Shown here piece after piece: positions 60,001 through 64,000 of a stretch of DNA of 64,000 nucleotides (position 1 is the stretch's first letter; every line of letters begins with the position of its first letter). This DNA comes from Tenacibaculum sp. MAR_2009_124. Its GTDB lineage: Bacteria > Bacteroidota > Bacteroidia > Flavobacteriales > Flavobacteriaceae. The notes under the pieces are model-generated. The model was not told where the DNA came from. It did not search any database and was given only the letters and a program-made list of their open reading frames with translations. The position numbers and the translations under genes were made by a program. The DNA lies in NCBI RefSeq assembly GCF_900105455.1, contig NZ_FNSF01000001.1, positions 1,507,001 to 1,571,000 of the forward strand, written 5' to 3'.

Positions 60001-61759
60001 GATGTAATTCATTTTCTTCATGGAACTTTCCTACGATATCCAGTTTTGTTCCTCCAGCAAAACCTTTTCCCATTAAATTGACATCAATAGCAAAACTCAA
60101 CGAAGTTTTTTGATCGTTAGCCGTTACTCCGATTTCTGAAATTGTAACAGGGAACTTAGCAAATTTCACATCTCCTTCATATCCCATATAATCAACTGAA
60201 AAATAAGGTGACTCTGTTTGTAGCTGTAATTTCTGAAACTTTACTCCCTTAAAATCAACAATTCCTTTTTTACCATTTTCTAATTTGGCATTACTTGCAT
60301 TAATGTTTAAACTTCCATGCAGAACTGCTTTTGGTCTAAATTTCCCTTCGGATACCTTTAGTTCAATTTTTGAGTTCTCAAGTAGCTCTGCTTTCGCTTT
60401 AAACACATCAAATTCCAGTTTTTTTAGTGGAGAAAGACTCAAACTGTATTCATCTTTAGCGACATCAATTATAGCTTCATATTTTACGGTTCTCTTTTCT
60501 AAATCATCTTTCGATAAATTAGCAACTTCATCCTTACTTAACTTTTTTGATACTGGTAACACAATATTCCCTCCAAATCCGGCACCGGTAATTTTATTAG
60601 CTTCGAGGTTTGCATGTAAATCATGTACAGAGAATTGCCAACCAGAAGCATTTCCTTTATCAAGCGCTAGAACATTTTTCGCAGAAAACTTACCCGATAT
60701 TCCTTCATTATCTAATAATAAATTAGCGGCAGTAAATGTAATTCTCTCGTCACTTCCGTTTTCTTTAAACTCTTTAGGCAATGCAATTTTTAAAGACTTT
60801 ATAAAAACACCTCGCCATAACTCCTCATTTCCCGCAACTAAATATTTACTTCTATAACTATCTGTAAATTCAACACGCTCAGAATTCCTTAAATCACTAA
60901 AATCAAAAACAGCTGTATTGACTTCGAAGATTAATCCAGCTTTCCCTTTTCCATCAGTCCTTCTCTTATTTGTAAGTTGAAAAGGAGATAAGCTAACCTC
61001 TGCAATAATATCATTCCAATCACTAACAACGGTTTGAAAACTACCTTTAACTCTAGTTTCGACGTCTTCGATACGCTTAAAATTTGCGTCCACAGGTTCA
61101 ACCAAATCTCTTGAAAACAACACATCAGCAGCAACACCAATTTCTTTTATTCCCGAACAGTCAATAGTTACATAGGTCTTATTGTCAATCGTTCCTGTTT
61201 TCATATTAAACCCTCCTTTAAGCTCTAACAACGCTTTATTTCCATTAATTGGAATTGGAATGTTTCCTAGTAAGGAAATATTGGTATCACCAACGATACC
61301 ACCCTTATGCGATATTTTTAAATTATCCGCTCCAAAAAATAAAACTATTTGACTCCCATCTTTTCGAGATTGAGGAAGAACTAATTTAATAAACGCTGTT
61401 ACCTCTGTGTAATTTGGATAAAACCTAGCTTTACTAATACCTAATACCGTAGTAAGTCCCCCTATTTTCTTTTTTACTCCAATTGGTAAACTAACCATAT
61501 CATCGGAACCAAGAACATCAACATAGTTACCCTTTTCCTCAAGCTTATCGAAAATAGCGCTTGCTTTTGCTATTAATGTATCTACCTTAGGGTTTTGAGT
61601 ATAATTTTCTATTAGAAAGTTCTCATCGAAATTATCGTGACCAAGAAGGTTATGATATCTCAAAACTTGAGATTCATTACCTGTATTAATTTCTGATAAA
61701 TTATTAGCAAATACAAATGAATAGCTTAATGCCAATAATAGGGTAAACAATTTTTGCAT
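57077..61759 (-). CDS. Giant secreted protein of unknown family, 1560 aa, first gene of the operon
   Basis: The signal peptide ends FVFAN (1-19). Residues 80-700 are a long run of repeated beta strands in lipid-transfer or AsmA-like style (LLELKGGFNMKTGTIDNKTY, GKFSAKNVLALDKG, LHANLEANKITGAGFGGNIV, KVKFKGFVDIKDND). Residues 700-1100 are Gly-rich, with a PPPPSG turn and aromatic strands (GLGFRAMIGFETANKSAFNG, FAIGMDLSIDTGDMNFLIFY, AYAYLEGELGINIRLWFIKK) that may form a barrel or solenoid. Residues 1120-1560 are Ig/Fn3-like. No enzyme motif and no sorting domain. As the first and second largest secreted product it is likely the scaffold of the system; this is inference. I do not recognise the family. 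Confidence 0.75.
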   Translation of the reverse strand: MQKLFTLLLALSYSFVFANNLSEINTGNESQVLRYHNLLGHDNFDENFLIENYTQNPKVDTLIAKASAIFDKLEEKGNYVDVLGSDDMVSLPIGVKKKIGGLTTVLGISKARFYPNYTEVTAFIKLVLPQSRKDGSQIVLFFGADNLKISHKGGIVGDTNISLLGNIPIPINGNKALLELKGGFNMKTGTIDNKTYVTIDCSGIKEIGVAADVLFSRDLVEPVDANFKRIEDVETRVKGSFQTVVSDWNDIIAEVSLSPFQLTNKRRTDGKGKAGLIFEVNTAVFDFSDLRNSERVEFTDSYRSKYLVAGNEELWRGVFIKSLKIALPKEFKENGSDERITFTAANLLLDNEGISGKFSAKNVLALDKGNASGWQFSVHDLHANLEANKITGAGFGGNIVLPVSKKLSKDEVANLSKDDLEKRTVKYEAIIDVAKDEYSLSLSPLKKLEFDVFKAKAELLENSKIELKVSEGKFRPKAVLHGSLNINASNAKLENGKKGIVDFKGVKFQKLQLQTESPYFSVDYMGYEGDVKFAKFPVTISEIGVTANDQKTSLSFAIDVNLMGKGFAGGTKLDIVGKFHEENELHRWKFDRVDIQRIKVEADLGKVKFKGFVDIKDNDPVYGNGFYGELEADFNNINIKATAWFGKTDVRYWYVDAYADLSSMPTKPTIGPLSINGFGGGAYYHMTKKSKPPLQLYDGEPVTTPPPPSGMDYVPNKDTGLGFRAMIGFETANKSAFNGKIGFEMEFNKRGGLNRIFFFGEAHIMKSFDIGLGDKLKEKLGKIEDKINDLAESDLVQKLKETNLVEYSKVTFPQDGLTFDAGIDAHFSMEMDFQNSSFHAEMEVYVNTPGNFFSGVGPKGRAGWAVFHSSSEGWYLHMGTPKDRIGLRVGIGGFSVQATTYLMIGDKIPGSPPPPQAVADILGVNLSNLDYMRDLNALGDGRGFAIGMDLSIDTGDMNFLIFYARFRAGLGFDIMIKDYGETACKGSGQIGVDGWYANGQAYAYLEGELGINIRLWFIKKKIPIIKAGAAVLLQAKLPNPSWFRGYVGGHFNILGGLISGKFRFKIELGDECEVVGGAPLGGLKIISGVTPEDQASEIDVFTAPQAAFNMKINEAFELEDDQGVKTYRILLDEFVVTKEGVPIEGELEWSESKDVANFISFDVLPPKSTLTAKVIVSFQELKGGSWITILTNGKKAQEIEERTFTTGEAPDYIPVKNIVYSYPVIDQKYFYQDETNNGYVKLKRGQPYLFKPETNWTQNVRYTNVDGHSTTNSVSYNKADRMVNFTLSKLQKSKEYTVQLISIPEGKEQEENSTSYTEKETGQEGNSVKVRNKNVQNVVNSDVETELLKYNFSTSKYKTFEKKIRAKNIVKHYLEPIYSDVHAIQTDMEESERFDVVELEGSEYSGYKALITVEAVLDDSYYEDRIYDLIYKGYPLEPDFTFNRSVNELGLPPKKGVDILTWYVPYLKQNPNFSLLDKRMPFRYNLPYHYKMDFIDLQYKVVNKYLNFPDQYASQIQQYNYIINGIFPAISSGKYKVKMQYVLPGNKLGSKAIFKYKNPF

Positions 61760-61805
61760 AAATTGATTCTAAGGGGGTTATTTCTCTATTTTCAATACAA
61801 CAGAG

Positions 61806-61813
61806 CAAAATTA
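61806..61813 (-). promoter_or_regulatory. -7 box TAATTTTG, candidate promoter of the giant operon
   Basis: On the minus strand TAATTTTG matches TAnnTTTG and lies 46 bases upstream of the first gene of the 29-kb operon. No clear TTG -33 element is at standard distance, so activation by another factor is possible. No other likely promoter was noticed between genes of the operon. Confidence 0.45.
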
Positions 61814-62312
61814 ACATTAATTTATAAATTCTTAAAAATAATTAAACGAAATATTAGCATTATTCACAAATCTAAGCTGTCAAAGAGTAAATAAACTAAC
61901 ACTATAGCCGCCAAAATGTAAAGTAAAGATGTTATTTCAACTGACAAAACTTCTCAAACCACCTACAGTTCGCTGCCATTCAACTAATAAACACTGTATC
62001 TATTCTAATTTCAAATTACATTTAAGTGACTTTCAAACATAATAATTAATAAAGGAGAAGCATTTTACCCGTTACTAGGTAGCTTCTTCTTTTTCGTTAG
62101 ATACTCACAAATTCCTTTTAAAAAAATCACACAACTTCATAAATACATATTAAAGCTAGCTCTGAAAAATTTAACAGATCCGATAACCTACTAATAAACA
62201 ACTCGTTAAAAAAAATCTGCATTTTATCCTCATATTAGACAATTTGTTTCTGTTTTAACATAAAACACTACATCACAAATACTTCACTCAGTTTCAATCA
62301 AAACTTCTCATC
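61814..62312. other. Gene-free stretch upstream of the giant operon
   Basis: About 500 bases without a supported frame. The only clear structure is the hairpin at 62051-62092. Confidence 0.5.
62051..62092. terminator. Long hairpin with T-run, orphan terminator-like structure
   Basis: AAAGGAGAAGC (62051-62061) pairs with GCTTCTTCTTT (from 62082), with an inner TACC/GGTA pair. It ends in TTTT. No gene ends just before it on the plus strand, so it may close a small RNA or be a leader structure. Confidence 0.45.
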
Positions 62313-62459
62313 TATCTTTGCTATGTAATTAATAACAGTTCCCCTAATGTTGCTTTTTACAAGCTTTAAAAATTAGTTTTAAATAGTTCGTTTTTATTAA
62401 GGCTATCAAAACAACATCATCTTATTAAAGAACTTTCCCCCTTGTTTTGATAGCTTTTT
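62313..62459 (+). ncRNA. Candidate small RNA with promoter and terminator
   Basis: A -7 box TATCTTTG (62313-62320) is followed about 80 bases later by a perfect 13-base stem, GCTATCAAAACAA (62402-62414) with TTGTTTTGATAGC (62442-62454), 27-base loop, then TTTTT. There is no open frame between them. A transcript of about 130 bases would start near 62327. The predicted RNA has no known family. Confidence 0.4.
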
Positions 62460-62534
62460 AATAAAGAGCCCTATCTTCTTATTATTTGATGAGTAATTCC
62501 TACTTTACTCCTTAGTAACTAAAACTTTATATTT

Positions 62535-62708
62535 GTATTAAAATCAATATTAGACCTTCAAGGTGTTGAAGAATTAAATAAAAACTATCTAAAAATAGTC
62601 AATGGTGTAAACTCTTGCCTTACAGAATGTATAAGATATGATTGCATTGATGTCCAGGACAGTATAAGTGTTATTCCATTAATAGCTGTCTTCAGCAATA
62701 CTATATAA
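62535..62708 (+). pseudogene. Relic of a Gly-Gly-leader peptide gene
   Basis: An open frame of 57 codons reading VLKSILDLQGVEELNKNYLK then IVNGVNSCLTECIRYDCID. The first 24 residues follow the leader pattern of Flavobacteriaceae peptide precursors (MLKSIL-x-L-x-GVQELNK ... I-NG). The expected ATG is GTA here and no other start lies in frame back to a TAA at 62520, so the gene seems disabled at its first codon. The Cys-rich core is kept. Confidence 0.5.
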
Positions 62709-62875
62709 TAAACAGTTTTAAATAGTAAACAATTCTTTAAGTCCATAAAATTAAAGACTTATTTTTTTCAAATCATACCCTACAAAAAAACAATTACAAT
62801 AATATACGACGGAGATAAAAACCAAAAAGTTTTTCCGTACTCGACTATTTTACCTTAATTTGAAAAAATTGTTTT

Positions 62876-63223
62876 ATGTTTAAAAATCCTTTTTCATTCA
62901 ATAGAAGAATAAGGCGAACTGAGTTTGGCTTAACCTATATAATATATTTAGTATTTCTTGGGATAATTGACTTTTTAATACTTGAATTCAACATTACTAT
63001 TTTATACATTCTCTATATACCCGCCATTTGGTTTTTTATCGCACAAGGAGCTAAAAGATGTCACGACAGAAGCAATTCAGGTTGGTACCAAATTATTCCC
63101 TTTTATGTTTTATTTATGCTTTTTGCTGATAGTATATACGGACCAAATGAATTCGGATTAAATCCCAAAAGAGAAGGGAATCATGACAACCTAGATCAAA
63201 TAGGAATTCAAGAATTATCGTAG
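62876..63223 (+). CDS. DUF805 family membrane protein
   Basis: A 115-residue membrane protein with the DUF805 pattern: NPFSFNRRIRRTEFGLTYII at the start, two to three membrane segments (about 17-36, 40-60, 82-95), GAKRCHDRSNSGWYQIIPFY in the middle and FGLNPKREG near the end. The family is widespread and of unknown function, sometimes linked to phage or membrane stress. The gene stands alone with about 160 bases to the peptide relic upstream. It is complete. Confidence 0.9.
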   Translation: MFKNPFSFNRRIRRTEFGLTYIIYLVFLGIIDFLILEFNITILYILYIPAIWFFIAQGAKRCHDRSNSGWYQIIPFYVLFMLFADSIYGPNEFGLNPKREGNHDNLDQIGIQELS

Positions 63224-63730
63224 TCAGCTCATATAATACGATTACAATCTTTAATACATTCTAGCTTCATAAATTTTTAAATAAACTATAAGACGCAAAC
63301 ATTGCACTATTCCCACTATAATACCACCCCTGCGATTAAAACCACCACTGATTAAACTTATAAATTTGTTTCACATTCCTAAAATGTTATCATTCGAAAT
63401 CTTAAAATTCAAAAGAAAAATAATTGGGTTTGTAAGTTTTGCTTTTTTTCCCGACAACATAAACGGTTAATATTGTTGAGAAGGAGTTTATTCATTTCAA
63501 TATATAAAAAGTAATTAACTGCGTATTGGCTCGATTTTCGTTGCGTAATTTTTGAAAATATGTTGGTGCGCAGTCTTTACTTTTACAGACATTCTTTTGA
63601 AACCATTATTTATTTCAATAGTGTTTCAATTCGCTTTCTTAAGACTCATTTTAACTTTTAACAGCACTTTTTTCACTAAAAAGGTTCTATTATTTATATT
63701 CGAGGGTTATTAATCATAAAGTTACTTATT
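63224..63730. other. Gene-free stretch before the peptide gene
   Basis: No supported frame in about 500 bases. It contains hairpin copy 3 (63519-63573). The peptide gene at 63731 starts 157 bases after that hairpin. Confidence 0.5.
63519..63573 (+). repeat. Hairpin repeat copy 3
   Basis: CTGCGTATTGG (63519-63529) pairs with TTGGTGCGCAG (63563-63573) with several G-U pairs, loop 33 bases, then TCTTTAC. Same stem head (CTGCGTATT) and layout as copies 1 and 2 more than 32 kb away. It lies upstream of the Gly-Gly-leader peptide gene. Confidence 0.5.
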
Positions 63731-63883
63731 ATGTTAAAAAACCTAACTACTATAGGACAAGAATTAAACAAACAACAACAACAATCTATCAGTGGAAATG
63801 GAGGCTGTTTTCCACTTCAAGCATGCCCACCTGAAACACATTGGAATCTAGGTTTGTGTGCATGTATTCAAAGTAATTCATAA
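63731..63883 (+). CDS. Gly-Gly-leader Cys-rich peptide precursor (bacteriocin-like)
   Basis: A 50-residue peptide: leader MLKNLTTIGQELNKQQQQSI, then SGNGG, then a 25-residue core with four Cys (GCFPLQACPPETHWNLGLCA, then CIQ). The leader pattern (L-x-x-I/L...ELNK...I-x-G-x-GG) matches Flavobacteriaceae peptide precursors cut by C39-type peptidase transporters after GG. The core CFPLQAC...CAC suggests two disulfides or thioether modification. No transporter or modifying enzyme is in the window. A terminator follows at 63900. It is absent from usual gene calls because of its size. Confidence 0.72.
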   Translation: MLKNLTTIGQELNKQQQQSISGNGGCFPLQACPPETHWNLGLCACIQSNS

Positions 63884-63899
63884 TTACATTAACAAAAAG

Positions 63900-63931
63900 A
63901 AGCTGACTGAAATGTAATTTCCAGTCAGCTT
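63900..63931 (+). terminator. Intrinsic terminator after the peptide gene
   Basis: AAGCTGACTG (63900-63909) and CAGTCAGCTT (63922-63931) form a perfect 10-base stem, extended by AAAT/ATTT in the loop region, followed by TTTC, 16 bases after the stop codon. Confidence 0.85.
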
Positions 63932-64000
63932 TTTCATATCCAAATCATTAATACTTGATTTTATTTTCTTAGGTCTATCTTGGTTTAGATGTGCATGTTT

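Noticed and set aside
60285..60857. 190-codon open frame on the plus strand
   Set aside because: Antisense to the 1560-aa gene in a low-stop region; composition Ser/Phe/Leu-rich, no family sequence, no start signal.
63932..64000. End of a minus-strand gene entering from beyond the window
   Set aside because: One minus-strand frame is open, but it runs through the terminator at 63900-63931 and has no recognisable sequence.

Overview
The window is low-GC DNA (about one third G+C by eye) from a Bacteroidota bacterium, almost certainly a marine member of the Flavobacteriaceae. Supporting signs are a type IX secretion (T9SS) C-terminal sorting domain, a giant SprB-repeat adhesin, a Lacal_2735-family small protein, CarboxypepD_reg-like TonB receptors, -7 boxes of the Bacteroidota form TAnnTTTG, and peptide genes with the Flavobacteriaceae-type leader ending near a Gly-Gly. 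The genus cannot be fixed from the sequence. No rRNA, tRNA or CRISPR array was seen.

Layout. 1-1862 (minus): a TonB-dependent receptor running off the edge, an ABC ATPase and a small Cys/His protein. 2062-4553: a membrane protein, a Crp/Fnr regulator and a patch of decayed genes, including a C-terminal remnant of mogA. 4554-7813 (minus): a D-amino-acid operon with a DgcN-type DUF1611 protein, an ornithine-racemase-like enzyme and a VanX-type D-Ala-D-Ala dipeptidase, plus small proteins. 7918-12372: an AraC regulator, an MBL hydrolase, and a hydrolase/ECF sigma/membrane-protein operon with a candidate ECF-type promoter. 12505-24256: mixed chromosomal genes (LRR-like protein, TPR-HTH regulator, LytTR regulator, intradiol-dioxygenase-like lipoprotein, Gfo/Idh/MocA oxidoreductase, esterase, COG0523 GTPase) with two more disabled genes. 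24300-30725: DASS transporter, Sua5, LysR regulator and a response regulator fused to a glycosyltransferase. 31357-32585: an IS3-family (IS407-like) element inserted in a hairpin terminator.

32960-61759 is the centrepiece: eleven minus-strand genes packed with gaps of -1 to 38 bases, apparently one transcription unit of about 29 kb. In order of transcription they are a 1560-aa secreted protein, a 695-aa Fn3 protein, two related 440-aa secreted proteins, a 2140-aa SprB-repeat adhesin with a T9SS sorting domain, a PKD-type lipoprotein, a four-helix-bundle protein, a 2217-aa TANFOR/Fn3 polymorphic-toxin-like protein, its likely Imm11-type immunity protein, a third 440-aa paralogue and an outer-membrane barrel protein. 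I infer a cell-surface adhesin/toxin display or delivery system; I know of no published system with this composition.

The last 2.2 kb hold a DUF805 protein, a candidate small RNA, a Gly-Gly-leader peptide gene, a relic of a second such gene, and one copy of a hairpin family that also occurs twice near the IS.

The window carries at least six broken genes or relics (two in the 3.3-4.3 kb patch, mogA, a Crp gene shifted within an AT repeat, an ester cyclase with an in-frame TAA, and a peptide relic). This suggests genome streamlining, although single-base lesions could also be assembly errors.
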